NCBI RefSeq assembly: GCF_013267355.1 | Contig: NZ_CP053985.1 | Location: 6,510,001-6,574,000 of the forward strand | Length of the DNA stretch: 64,000 nucleotides | Direction of reading: 5' to 3' | From: Achromobacter pestifer | GTDB taxonomy: Bacteria > Pseudomonadota > Gammaproteobacteria > Burkholderiales > Burkholderiaceae_B | Shown here: positions 25,668-34,528 of the stretch, one piece after another | Layout: every line of letters begins with the position of its first letter | Numbering within the stretch: position 1 is the stretch's first letter | Translations under genes and position numbers: made by a program | The notes under the pieces: generated by a model | Database searches by the model: none | Seen by the model: only the letters and a program-made list of their open reading frames with translations | Told to the model about the DNA's origin: nothing

Positions 25668-27398
25668 CTAGAAAATCTCGGGTTCGGGCACGGGCGCGCC
25701 GAAACCGGTTTCCAGGAAGTCGAAATCGCAGCCGTCGTTGGCCTGCAGAATGTGCTTCGAATACATCCAGCCGTAGCCGCGCTCGTAGCGCCTGGGCGGC
25801 GGCGTCCAGGCGGCGCGGCGCGCGGCCAGTTCTTCGTCGCTGACGTTCAGGTGGATGCTGCGCGCGGGCACGTCGACAGTAATCAGGTCGCCCGTGCGCA
25901 CCAGGGCCAGCGGGCCGCCGATATAGCTTTCCGGCGCCACGTGCAGGATGCAGGCGCCGTAGCTGGTGCCGCTCATGCGGGCGTCGGACAGCCGCAGCAT
26001 GTCGCGCACGCCCTGCTTCACCAGCTTGGTCGGGATCGGCAGCATCCCCCATTCCGGCATGCCGGGGCCGCCCTGCGGGCCGGCATTGCGCAGGATCATG
26101 ATGTGGTCGGCGGTGACGTCCAGGTTCTCGTCGTCCACCGCGGCCTTCATGCTGGGGTAGTCGTCGAACACCAGGGCCGGGCCGGTGTGGCGCAGGTACT
26201 GCGGCGCGCAGGCGCTGGGCTTGATGACACAGCCGTCCGGCGCGATATTGCCGCGCAGCACGGCCAGCGCGCCTTCGTCGTAGATGGCCTGCTCCAGCGG
26301 GCGGATCACGTCGTCGTTGTAGACCTCGGCGCCGGCGATGTTCTCGCCCAGCGTCTTGCCGGTGACGGTCATGGCGGACGGATCCAGGTGGTCCCGCAGC
26401 CGCGACATCAGCGCCGGCAGCCCGCCCGCGTAGAAGAAGTCTTCCATGAGATAGGTGTCGCCGCTGGGCCGGATGTTGGCGATCACCGGCACCTTGCGGC
26501 TGGCGGCGTCGAAGTCGTCCAGTCCCACCGCGCAGCCGGCGCGGCGCGACATGGCGACCAGGTGCACGATGGCGTTGGTGGAGCAGCCCATGGCCATGGC
26601 CACGTTGATGGCGTTCTTGAAGGACGCCAGGCTCAGGATGCGCTGCGGCGTCAGGTCTTCCCAGACCATCTCCACCACGCGCCGGCCGCATTCGGCCGAC
26701 ATGCGCATGTGGTTGACATCCGCCGCGGGGATCGAGGACGCGCCCGGCAGCGTCATGCCTATGGCTTCGGCGATGGCGGTCATGGTGCTGGCCGTGCCCA
26801 TGGTCATGCAGGTGCCGTAGCTGCGGGCGATGCCGCCCTCGACCTCGGTCCATTGCTCCTGCGTGATCTTGCCCGCGCGGCGCTCGTCCCAGAGCTTCCA
26901 GGCGTCGGAGCCGGAACCCAGGATCTTGCCTTTCCAGTTGCCGCGCAGCATCGGGCCGGCGGGCACGTAGACACAGGGCAGCCCGGCGCTGACCGCGCCC
27001 ATGATGAGACCCGGCGTGGTCTTGTCGCAGCCGCCCATGAGCACGGCGCCGTCGACCGGATGGCTGCGCAGCAATTCCTCGGTCTCCATGGCCAGGAAGT
27101 TGCGGTACAGCATGGTGGTCGGCTTGACGAAGGATTCCGACACCGAGATCGCGGGCAGCTCCACCGGAAAGCCGCCCGCCTGGAGCACGCCGCGCTTGAC
27201 GTCCTCGACGCGCTGCTTGAAGTGGCTGTGGCAGGGATTGAGATCCGACCAGGTGTTGATGATGGCGATGATGGGACGGCCCGCCCAGTCGTCGGGGCCA
27301 TAGCCCATCTGCATCATGCGGGAACGGTGGCCGAAGGAGCGTAGATCGTCCCGGGCCATCCAGGCGGCGCTGCGCAGGCTTTCGTAGGAGCGTTTCAT
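25668..27398 (-). CDS. IlvD/Edd-family dehydratase, aldonate type (arabinonate dehydratase-like)
   Basis: 576 aa, the length of pentonate/aldonate dehydratases. Three cluster cysteines are visible: Cys56 (NPCHSHF), Cys124 (GGCDKTTPG) and Cys197 (YGTCMTMGTASTM), with the same spacing as Rhizobium L-arabinonate dehydratase, a [2Fe-2S] enzyme. It should turn an aldonic acid into a 2-keto-3-deoxy acid. True IlvD (isoleucine/valine synthesis) is unlikely given the operon with RraA-like and Bug genes and the divergent GntR. Confidence 0.87.
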   Translation of the reverse strand: MKRSYESLRSAAWMARDDLRSFGHRSRMMQMGYGPDDWAGRPIIAIINTWSDLNPCHSHFKQRVEDVKRGVLQAGGFPVELPAISVSESFVKPTTMLYRNFLAMETEELLRSHPVDGAVLMGGCDKTTPGLIMGAVSAGLPCVYVPAGPMLRGNWKGKILGSGSDAWKLWDERRAGKITQEQWTEVEGGIARSYGTCMTMGTASTMTAIAEAIGMTLPGASSIPAADVNHMRMSAECGRRVVEMVWEDLTPQRILSLASFKNAINVAMAMGCSTNAIVHLVAMSRRAGCAVGLDDFDAASRKVPVIANIRPSGDTYLMEDFFYAGGLPALMSRLRDHLDPSAMTVTGKTLGENIAGAEVYNDDVIRPLEQAIYDEGALAVLRGNIAPDGCVIKPSACAPQYLRHTGPALVFDDYPSMKAAVDDENLDVTADHIMILRNAGPQGGPGMPEWGMLPIPTKLVKQGVRDMLRLSDARMSGTSYGACILHVAPESYIGGPLALVRTGDLITVDVPARSIHLNVSDEELAARRAAWTPPPRRYERGYGWMYSKHILQANDGCDFDFLETGFGAPVPEPEIF

Positions 27399-27441
27399 AG
27401 GGGCGAGGCGGTTTTTCGTATTGGCGACGAGGCTATTTAAA

Positions 27442-27457
27442 CACTAATACATTAGTG
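27442..27457. promoter_or_regulatory. GntR operator CACTAAT-AC-ATTAGTG
   Basis: A perfect 16-bp inverted repeat with a 2-bp centre, 44 bp before the dehydratase start and 65 bp before the divergent GntR start. The strongest operator-like symmetry in the window; the GntR protein is the obvious partner (inference). Confidence 0.7.
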
Positions 27458-27521
27458 CGTCAGCTAGGTAAAAACCCGCTAAACTCCGTTACTCTTCAGG
27501 CCCCACTCCGCACGCGACCCG

Positions 27522-28211
27522 ATGCAAAGCACCAAGCTCAGACTGGACCGCTCGCGCCACGCCGCGCCGCAGGTCTTCGAACACCTACGCGAACAGATCC
27601 TGTCCCTGGAACTGGCCCCGGGCGCTCCTCTGTCGCGCATCACGCTGGCGGAAACCTACGGCCTGAGCCAGACCCCGATCCGCGACGCGCTCATGCGGCT
27701 GGCCGAGGAAGCGCTGGTCGAGATCTATCCGCAGCACACCACGGTGGTCAGCCGCATCGACGTGGCCGCCGCCCGCGAAGCGCATTTCCTGCGCCGCTCG
27801 CTGGAGCTCGAAATCGTGCGGATGCTGGCGCAGCGCCCCGACCCCCTGCTCTTCCAGCGCCTGCAAGCCAGCATCGACCTGCAGCGCGCCAGCCATGCCA
27901 GCGGCCAGTACCAGCGTTTCATCGACGCCGACCAGGCCTTCCACCGCGACATGCACGAGGCCGCGGGCGTGATCCGGCTGTGGGAACTGGCGCAGCGCTA
28001 TAGCGGCCACCTGGACCGCCTGCGCCGCCTGCATCTGCCCGAAACTGGCAAGGCCGAGCGCATCCTGGACGATCACCAGCGCCTGCTGGACGCCATCGTC
28101 GCGCAGGATCCGCAGCGCGCCCAACTGGTGCTGCGTGAACACCTTTCCGGCACCCTCAGCCAGGTGGCCGAGATCTGCAAGCGCTATCCGGACTATGTGC
28201 TGACGGCCTAG
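27522..28211 (+). CDS. GntR-family regulator (FCD subfamily)
   Basis: 229 aa. Winged helix at residues 14-75 (QVFEHLREQILSLELAPGAP...GLSQTPIRDALMRLAEE) then the FCD helical domain with metal-type histidines (HRDMHEAAG; DDHQRLLDAI). Divergent from the aldonate dehydratase operon and predicted to repress it through the 16-bp palindrome in the 123-bp gap. FCD regulators normally respond to the substrate or a keto acid of the pathway. Confidence 0.9.
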   Translation: MQSTKLRLDRSRHAAPQVFEHLREQILSLELAPGAPLSRITLAETYGLSQTPIRDALMRLAEEALVEIYPQHTTVVSRIDVAAAREAHFLRRSLELEIVRMLAQRPDPLLFQRLQASIDLQRASHASGQYQRFIDADQAFHRDMHEAAGVIRLWELAQRYSGHLDRLRRLHLPETGKAERILDDHQRLLDAIVAQDPQRAQLVLREHLSGTLSQVAEICKRYPDYVLTA

Positions 28212-28330
28212 GCGCCGTTGCCCCTAAGGCGTATTCGCCCCGCGCGGACGCGCCCTGCCCGGTATGATCGGGTACACGCCATGGTCACGAGCCTGGCGCC
28301 GGCGCGCCGCGCCACCACCGGAAAACACCA

Positions 28331-28885
28331 ATGACCGCAAGGCACGCATACTTGATCGCCCTGGCCGTGACCGCCTGGGTCCACCCCGCGCAGGCCGCGC
28401 CGCCCGGCGCCTGCGAAACCATCACGGTCCGCGAAGGCGATCCGGTGCCCGCCGACGCCTGCGCCGTGAACATCGTGCCGCGCGACCCTGGGCCCGGCGG
28501 CATGCTGTCCGGCGGACCAGACTGGGTACCGGTGGATCCGCAGGCCATGCCTGGCGTGTTCTACGACAGCGCATCGATCAAAGTGGTGTCTGAGCGCCCT
28601 GCCGTCATGGCAGTGAACGTGGCCTGGTTCTATGCCCAGCCCAAGATTTCCGCGGCCAATGGGCAACCCTACCGCTCCGTGGCCCAGCCGGTCACCATGA
28701 ACTGCACCGCCAACACCTATACCGTAAGCCAGGTCGTGCATTACGCCGGCGAGAACGCCACCGGCCCCATCGTGGAGTCCCTGCCTCCGCCTGGCATCCG
28801 CAATGCCCCGATCGCGCAGGATCCCGTGCAGCGCAAGCTGCGCGAGGTGATGTGTCCCGCCAACGGCAAAAGTTCGCGCAAGTAA
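28331..28885 (+). CDS. Secreted protein, surface-adhesin E-like
   Basis: 184 aa with a signal peptide (MTARHAYLIALAVTAWVHPAQA). The C-terminal half, WVPVDPQAMPGVFYDSASIK, a central Trp-containing strand, two Cys (MNCTANTY and EVMCPANG) and a late amphipathic segment, resembles the small surface-adhesin protein E domain (PF16747-like) common in Bordetella-group genomes. Function unknown; probably periplasmic or surface-exposed with one disulfide. It is a single gene facing the ABC permease. Confidence 0.6.
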   Translation: MTARHAYLIALAVTAWVHPAQAAPPGACETITVREGDPVPADACAVNIVPRDPGPGGMLSGGPDWVPVDPQAMPGVFYDSASIKVVSERPAVMAVNVAWFYAQPKISAANGQPYRSVAQPVTMNCTANTYTVSQVVHYAGENATGPIVESLPPPGIRNAPIAQDPVQRKLREVMCPANGKSSRK

Positions 28886-28891
28886 GCCGTC

Positions 28892-29725
28892 CTATCCTTT
28901 CCAGTAGCGGTACAGCGCGCGCGCCGCGGCGTCCAGCAGAAAGCCCAGCACGCCTATCATCAGGACCATCGCCATCAGCTCCGAGTACGCCAGCCGGTCG
29001 CGCGTATCCAGGATGAAATAGCCCATCCCCGCCGACACCCCCAGCATCTCGCAGGGCACGAGCACGATCCACAGGATACCGATGGCCAGGCGCACACCGG
29101 TCAGAATATGGCCCAGCACGCCAGGCAGGATCACGCTGCGCAGCGTCTCCCAGCGGGTGGCCGCGACGCTTTGCGCCAGCTGCAGCCAGCGCGGGTCCAG
29201 CTGCTGCACGCCGGCGGCCGTGTTCAGCACGATGGGCCAGACGGCCGCAAAGGCCAGCAAGAAATAGACCGGATCGTCGCCCACCCCAAATGCCATCACC
29301 GCGATCGGCATCCAGGACAAAGGCGAAATCATGCGCAAGAACTGCATGGCCGGAGACACCGTCGCTTCCAGCCGCCGGTAGCTGCCGATAGCCAGTCCCA
29401 GCGGCACGCCTATGGCCAGCGCGAAGCCCAGGCCGACGGCGATGCGCCGCAGGCTGACCAGGATGTGTAGGGGCAAGTCCGACCCCGTCAGCAGCGAGGC
29501 CAGGCTGGCGAAGGTAGCACCTGGCGAAAAGCGCCGCGCCATGCCGCCCGCGGGCGACAGCACGTCCGTGCCCAGCCACCACAGCGCCAGCAGCGCGGCG
29601 AGCCCCCCTGCGCCTAGCGCGCAACGCGTGGCCAGGCCTGGACCGCCGCCCCCGCGGCCCGGCACTGCCGCTGGGGCAGCCGTCAGGCCGGCCGACGCTT
29701 CGGCGACAGACTCGGGAGCCGTCAC
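28892..29725 (-). CDS. ABC transporter permease, sulfonate/nitrate/taurine type (SsuC-like)
   Basis: 277 aa inner-membrane permease. The Pro/Gly-rich N-terminus precedes a first helix at about residues 36-52; the family EAA loop is LAQSVAATRWETLRSVILPG (about residues 182-201). It starts within the stop of the binding-protein gene (ATGA overlap), so the transporter subunits are made together. Substrate inferred from neighbours: an organosulfur compound. Confidence 0.9.
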   Translation of the reverse strand: MTAPESVAEASAGLTAAPAAVPGRGGGGPGLATRCALGAGGLAALLALWWLGTDVLSPAGGMARRFSPGATFASLASLLTGSDLPLHILVSLRRIAVGLGFALAIGVPLGLAIGSYRRLEATVSPAMQFLRMISPLSWMPIAVMAFGVGDDPVYFLLAFAAVWPIVLNTAAGVQQLDPRWLQLAQSVAATRWETLRSVILPGVLGHILTGVRLAIGILWIVLVPCEMLGVSAGMGYFILDTRDRLAYSELMAMVLMIGVLGFLLDAAARALYRYWKG

Positions 29726-30912
29726 GCCTGCACCGTCTCGGTCCGGCTGTACTGGTCCGGAAAACCGAAGCGGCTCAAGCCGCCGGCGGTTTCGATGGCG
29801 CGCTTGACGTAACGGTCATCCACCAGTTCGGAGGCCGCGCGGGCCGGGTCCAGGTCGGCCAGAAAACCGCGGTCCGCCTCGATCAGCGTATCGCGCAAGC
29901 GGCGCACCAGCTCTTCGGTGTAGCTGGGAAACGGATAGGGCTGGAAGTCGATGCGGCGCTCATCCCAATCCGCATGCCGGATGGCACCGCTGGCCAGGTA
30001 CTGCTCGCGGTCGGCCGGCGGCGGCGCCAGCACCTTGGACAGTGCCGGCACGGTATGCGGCGTGTAGCGGTTGATGCCTTCCTTGGACAGGAGTTGCGCG
30101 GTCTCGGCCCGGTTGTCGCGGATCCACAGCTGCGCCTGAACGATGGCGTCCACGACCTTTTGCGACCACTGGGGACGCTGCTCCAGGTCGCGCTCGTGCA
30201 TGAACACCACGCAGCACGCGTGATTGCGCCAGACGTCGCCCGTGAACCGCAGCACCTTGCCCACGCCCAGCGTCTCGGCCACCGCGTTGAAGGGCTCGGC
30301 CACGATGTAGCCTGCAATGCGGTTCTGCGCCAGCGCCGGAGGCATGTCGGCGGGCGCCATCACCACCAGGTTCACTTCATTGGCCGCCACAGCCCCATCC
30401 TTGCGCGCCACCGGCGCCAAGCCGTTTTCGCGCAGCAGATGCTGCAGCACGACGTTATGGATGGAATACCAGAACGGAATCGCGACGGTCTTGCCGCCCA
30501 GTTGCTTGACGCTGTCTATGGAAGGCGCCACCGTCAGGCCCGAACCGCCCACGTGATTCCAGGCCACCACCTTGGCCGGCACCTTGCTGCCAAACCGCGC
30601 CCACACGGTCATCGGCGACAGCAGATGCACCACATTGACCTGGCCTGAAATGAAAGCCTCGATCACCTGAGCCCAGCTGCGCAGCAGCGTGGGCTTTTCC
30701 GCCTTGACGCCAGCCTGCTCGAACAGGCCGTTGTTATGCGCCACCAGCAGCGGCGCGGCATCGGTGATGGGCAGGTAGCCGATGCGCACCGGCGCGTCCG
30801 GATCGCTTTGCGCGCGGGCGTTGAACGCGGACAGCAAGGATGCCGCGCCGCCTGCCGTCAGCAGGGCCGAGAGTTTCAACCAGTCGCGACGCGACATGTG
30901 TTCAAGGCACAT
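29722..30912 (-). CDS. ABC transporter substrate-binding protein, SsuA/NrtA type, Tat-exported
   Basis: 396 aa. SRRDWLKLSALLTAGGAASL is a twin-arginine signal, so it is folded before export. VRIGYLPITDAAPLLVAHNNG opens the NMT1/SsuA-type domain for sulfonates, nitrate or aliphatic compounds. The start at 30912 has AGGAG upstream; the ATG at 30897 would begin directly at MSRRDW. The ATPase gene ends 58 bp upstream. Confidence 0.88.
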   Translation of the reverse strand: MCLEHMSRRDWLKLSALLTAGGAASLLSAFNARAQSDPDAPVRIGYLPITDAAPLLVAHNNGLFEQAGVKAEKPTLLRSWAQVIEAFISGQVNVVHLLSPMTVWARFGSKVPAKVVAWNHVGGSGLTVAPSIDSVKQLGGKTVAIPFWYSIHNVVLQHLLRENGLAPVARKDGAVAANEVNLVVMAPADMPPALAQNRIAGYIVAEPFNAVAETLGVGKVLRFTGDVWRNHACCVVFMHERDLEQRPQWSQKVVDAIVQAQLWIRDNRAETAQLLSKEGINRYTPHTVPALSKVLAPPPADREQYLASGAIRHADWDERRIDFQPYPFPSYTEELVRRLRDTLIEADRGFLADLDPARAASELVDDRYVKRAIETAGGLSRFGFPDQYSRTETVQA

Positions 30913-30970
30913 CTAAGCACTCCTAGCAGGATCAGTTCACGCATGAAGAGCCAGTGACTGGCCCTCCGGT

Positions 30971-31768
30971 TCAGACAGACGCGGCCACGCCGCGGGCGGC
31001 CCGCAGCGAGCTGCGCAGGCGGGTAAGAATTTCCAGGCGCAAGGCGCCCATTTCCGGCAACAGATCGGCGCGCGGCTGCGGCAGGTCCACCCGCCACACC
31101 CCCAGAATGCGCCCGGGCGCGCCGCCCAGCAGCACGATGCGGTCGGCCAGCACCAGCGCCTCGTCGATATCGTGCGTGATCAGCACCGCGGCGGTATCGA
31201 AGTCGGCCACCACCTTGCGCAGCAGCGCCTGCATCTCGCCCCGGGTGACTTCGTCCAGCGCGCCGAAGGGCTCGTCGAGCAACAGCACCGCCGGCCGGCG
31301 CGCCAGGCAGCGGGCCAGGGCCGTGCGCTGCGCCATGCCGCCAGACAGCTGCGCCGGGCGCAAATGCCTGGCGTGCGCCAAACCCACCTCATCGATCGCC
31401 TGGTCCACCCTGGTCCGGCGTTGCGCATCGGACAGCGCCGGCTGATGCTTGAAATCCAGGCCGAAGGCCACATTGCGCTCCAGCGACAGCCAGGGCAGCA
31501 AGCTCGGGTCCTGAAATGCCACCGCGACGCGGGGGTGCACGCCCGTGAGCGGCGCGCCTTCCATCAGCAGCGACCCGCTGCTTGCGGGTTGCAGGCCCGC
31601 CAGCACCCGCAGCAGGCTGGACTTGCCCGCGCCGCTGGCGCCCAGCACCGCCACCACCTCGCCCCGCGCCAGCGTCAGGTCCACATCCTGAAACACCGCG
31701 TCGATAGCGCCGGGATAGCTGAGCGCCAAACCCTGGGCCTGCAACACGGCTGGCGGACCGGCTCTCAT
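30971..31768 (-). CDS. ABC transporter ATP-binding protein (SsuB/TauB type)
   Basis: 265 aa from the ATG at 31768 that overlaps the upstream stop. Walker A GASGAGKSS, Q-loop FQDPSLLPWL, signature LSGGMAQR and Walker B VLLLDEPFGALD. The order ATPase, binding protein, permease behind an oxidative enzyme resembles organosulfur-use operons. Confidence 0.93.
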   Translation of the reverse strand: MRAGPPAVLQAQGLALSYPGAIDAVFQDVDLTLARGEVVAVLGASGAGKSSLLRVLAGLQPASSGSLLMEGAPLTGVHPRVAVAFQDPSLLPWLSLERNVAFGLDFKHQPALSDAQRRTRVDQAIDEVGLAHARHLRPAQLSGGMAQRTALARCLARRPAVLLLDEPFGALDEVTRGEMQALLRKVVADFDTAAVLITHDIDEALVLADRIVLLGGAPGRILGVWRVDLPQPRADLLPEMGALRLEILTRLRSSLRAARGVAASV

Positions 31769-32877
31769 GCGGCGGCACCCGCCGCCAGCCGCGCCTGGCG
31801 CTTGGCCAGTTCGGTCTTCAGCTGCACCAGGCTGGGCGTCACGATGGGCAGGAACGCCGCCTCGCGCCAGCGCCGCGCAAAGCCCGCGCCCGCGGGCTTC
31901 AGATAGGCCGCGCCCCCGCTGGCCTGCAACTCCAGCTGCACAGCCTGATGGGCGGCATCGGCCAGCGCGATGCGGATTTCGAACAGGCTCCAGGGCTCGG
32001 CCACGAAGCGCTCGCTGCGCACCCCGTCTATCAGGCGCGCAGCCAGTGTCTCGACCTGCGCCCGCAAGGCCGCCAGCGGCTGCCCCAGGATGCCGCGCGA
32101 CGCCTGCCCCTGCCCCGCCTGCTCCGCGGCCTGCAAGGCGCGCCGCGCGAGGCCAATGGACAGCCCGCATTGCAGGCCCGCGAACGCCGGCCTGGCCTGC
32201 GGCAGATACTGGCGCGCGTCGGGATGGATCAGCCACTCGGGGCCGATGCGCACGCCGCGCACATCCAGGGCCGCGGTATTGCTCGATTGCAGGGCCAGCA
32301 AGGACAGATCCGGACTGCGCGTCAGCCCGGCGATATCGTGCGGCAGCGCCACCACGGCGGGCGTGCCGTCGGGCGCGGTCACGGCGGCGGCCACCAGAAA
32401 ACCCTGCACCCGCAGATTCGTCACCCAGGGCATGCGGCCATCCAGCACCCACTGGCCGTCCTCCGCGCGCGCGGAGATCTGCAGCGATTCGATCCCGCTC
32501 AGGAATTTCATGGCGTTCGACAACGCGGTCGCGCCCGCCTGTTCGCCGCTGAGCAAGGGCGCCAGCCACGCGCCGGTCAGGGCCTTGTTCGGGCTGCGCA
32601 ACAGGTATTCGATGAAGACGCGCTGCCCCCAGGCCACGAAGGCGCTGGCAACCGACAGTTCCGCCACTTGCGACACCGCCTCGATGGCGTCGCCGATGTC
32701 CGTGCCCGCCAGGCCGCCCTGCGCCGGGGGCACGCCATGCCGGAACACGCCGGCCGCGGCCAGTCGCGGCAGCACCGTGGCGGCATCCAGGCTGCCGTCG
32801 TCCAGCGCGTCGGCGTGCTGCTCCAGCCACGCCCTCAGATCGGCCGGCAGCACCGGCCCTGCGGATCGCGCCGTCAT
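31765..32877 (-). CDS. Acyl-CoA dehydrogenase-fold flavoenzyme (DszC/SfnC-like)
   Basis: 370 aa from the ATG that overlaps the upstream stop; a longer frame to 32952 reads into the neighbouring gene. The fold is that of acyl-CoA dehydrogenases, but no typical catalytic Glu motif is visible. Together with the AhpD-like protein and a sulfonate-type ABC system it looks like the flavin-dependent monooxygenases (DszC, SfnC) of sulfur-scavenging operons. Activity is inferred; a FMNH2-supplying reductase is not present in the window. Confidence 0.72.
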   Translation of the reverse strand: MTARSAGPVLPADLRAWLEQHADALDDGSLDAATVLPRLAAAGVFRHGVPPAQGGLAGTDIGDAIEAVSQVAELSVASAFVAWGQRVFIEYLLRSPNKALTGAWLAPLLSGEQAGATALSNAMKFLSGIESLQISARAEDGQWVLDGRMPWVTNLRVQGFLVAAAVTAPDGTPAVVALPHDIAGLTRSPDLSLLALQSSNTAALDVRGVRIGPEWLIHPDARQYLPQARPAFAGLQCGLSIGLARRALQAAEQAGQGQASRGILGQPLAALRAQVETLAARLIDGVRSERFVAEPWSLFEIRIALADAAHQAVQLELQASGGAAYLKPAGAGFARRWREAAFLPIVTPSLVQLKTELAKRQARLAAGAAA

Positions 32878-33431
32878 TGCGCGCCGCTCCAGGCGTAGTC
32901 GCGCAACTGGTCGTTCAACGGCGTCTGCGCCAGGTTGTTGCCGAAGTTGCAAATGGTGGCCAGCCCCACCCCCACGATGACTTCCAGCGCGTTGCCATCC
33001 GTATAGCCGGCGTCGCGCAAGGCCTGCAGGGCCTCGTCGCCGACCCGGCCGCGTGTCTGGATCACGGCTTCGGTGAAGGCGGCCAGGGCTTGCAGGCGTT
33101 CATCCGGCAGCACGCCCTGCGCCCGCAGGGCTTCCACTACTTCAGGCGACAGCCTGGCCTTGTTGCGCGCCAGCGCCGTGTGCCCCGCCACGCAAAATGT
33201 GCAGCCGTGGCGCGTGCCTGCCACCAATTGCACCACCTCGCGCTCTTGCAAGGTCAGGCCGGCGCGCGCATTGATCTGCGAGAGTGTCTGATAAGCCTCC
33301 AACGCCACGGGCGCATTCGCCAGCACGCCCAGCAGGTTGGACAGGTAACCCGCGCCCTGCTCCGCTGCAGCCAGCGCGGCGCGCGTCGGTTCGGGAGCGC
33401 TTTGCGCGGTATGGACGGGCAGACGGGACAT
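32874..33431 (-). CDS. AhpD-like/carboxymuconolactone decarboxylase-family protein
   Basis: 185 aa from the ATG at 33431 (AGGAG 7 bases upstream). The redox motif Cys77-x2-Cys80-x3-His84 (HGCTFCVAGH) is the AhpD peroxidase signature. First gene of the operon, divergent from the AraC regulator; probably protects against peroxide from a flavin monooxygenase or acts in its redox chemistry (inference). Confidence 0.88.
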   Translation of the reverse strand: MSRLPVHTAQSAPEPTRAALAAAEQGAGYLSNLLGVLANAPVALEAYQTLSQINARAGLTLQEREVVQLVAGTRHGCTFCVAGHTALARNKARLSPEVVEALRAQGVLPDERLQALAAFTEAVIQTRGRVGDEALQALRDAGYTDGNALEVIVGVGLATICNFGNNLAQTPLNDQLRDYAWSGAQ

Positions 33432-33493
33432 GAAGATCTCCTGCGGGTTATCGTTGAAGACATGATTGTGCTCGCGTCGGATGGCAAGCGACA

Positions 33494-34525
33494 ATGCGCG
33501 AAGATCGCAACTTGATGCTCGATCTTATCGACTTTCAGCTATGCGCTTATAACCAAACGTATGCCCCGATGATGCCCGCAAACTGCGCCGGTCCATTGAC
33601 CATATCAGCCACCGACCAAGCCGCCGTCGACGCCCTGCTGCTGTCCAGCCTGGAGGTCCAATCCAGCCTGTACCACCTGGGCCAATACTGCGGCAATTGG
33701 TCCGCCAGCACCAGTGGACGCGCACGCGCGAGCTTCCACCTGATCCTGCACGGCCGCTGCCAGGTCGACGTGGACGACGGCCGCGACAGGCTCACGCTGG
33801 GCGCGGGCGATGGCATCTTCTTCCTTCGCGACATTGCGCATGCGCTGACGCCGCTGGAACCGGCCGTGGAAAGCGTGCAGCGCACGGCGATGGAACCTCT
33901 GTTGCCGCGCCGGGCCGACAGCACGGGCCTGGCCTGCGGCTTCTTCCAGTTCCGGCCCGGACTGGCGGACCTGCTGGCCGACACCTTGCCCGACTACCTG
34001 GTCCTGCGTGCCGGCGACGAACGCTTCCGCACGGCGCGCGGCGTATTCGAGTTGATCCTGGGAGAAACGGCCCGCGAGCCGGGCGCTTCGTCCGTGGTGC
34101 TGGAACGGCTGACCGACCTGCTGATTTTCTTCATGTTGCGCCATCTGGCCATCCATGACCGCCAGGCTTACGGCTTGTTCGTGCTGGCCCGCGACCCCGC
34201 CATGGCCGGACTGCTGCAAGCCATCCTGGCCGAGCCCGCCAAAACCTGGAGCATGCAGGACATGGCCGACCGCGTGCATATGTCCAAGGCCACCTTCCAC
34301 CGCCGCTTCACCCTGCAAAGCGGCACCACGCCCGCGCAGCTGCTGCAATTGCTGCGCATGCGGGTGGCGCGGCGCCACCTGGAACATGGCATGGGCATCC
34401 AGGACGCCGCCGAACGGGTCGGCTACCAATCGCAGGCTGCCTTCAGCCGAGCATTCCAGCGCACCGAAGGCGTTGCGCCATCTGCCTTGCGCAAGCGCCT
34501 CACTGCGCTCACCAGCGGCGCATGA
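33494..34525 (+). CDS. AraC-family regulator with cupin sensor
   Basis: 343 aa at the first ATG; ATG at 33515 would shorten it by 7 residues, and neither has a strong ribosome site. The N-terminal half is a cupin-type effector domain (LHGRCQVDVDD...GDGIFFLRDIAHAL). The C-terminal half carries two helix-turn-helix units (MQDMADRVHMSKATFHRRFT and IQDAAERVGYQSQAAFSRAF). It diverges from the AhpD/flavoenzyme/ABC operon and is its likely activator. Confidence 0.9.
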   Translation: MREDRNLMLDLIDFQLCAYNQTYAPMMPANCAGPLTISATDQAAVDALLLSSLEVQSSLYHLGQYCGNWSASTSGRARASFHLILHGRCQVDVDDGRDRLTLGAGDGIFFLRDIAHALTPLEPAVESVQRTAMEPLLPRRADSTGLACGFFQFRPGLADLLADTLPDYLVLRAGDERFRTARGVFELILGETAREPGASSVVLERLTDLLIFFMLRHLAIHDRQAYGLFVLARDPAMAGLLQAILAEPAKTWSMQDMADRVHMSKATFHRRFTLQSGTTPAQLLQLLRMRVARRHLEHGMGIQDAAERVGYQSQAAFSRAFQRTEGVAPSALRKRLTALTSGA

Positions 34526-34528
34526 GCC

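Noticed and set aside
24901..26853. A 650-aa frame joining the RraA-like protein to sequence upstream
   Set aside because: The upstream part is the wrong frame of the aldonate dehydratase; the true RraA-like start is near 25620.
30971..32830. A 619-aa ATPase fusion
   Set aside because: The N-terminal 350 residues are an out-of-frame reading of the flavoenzyme gene; the ATPase starts at 31768.
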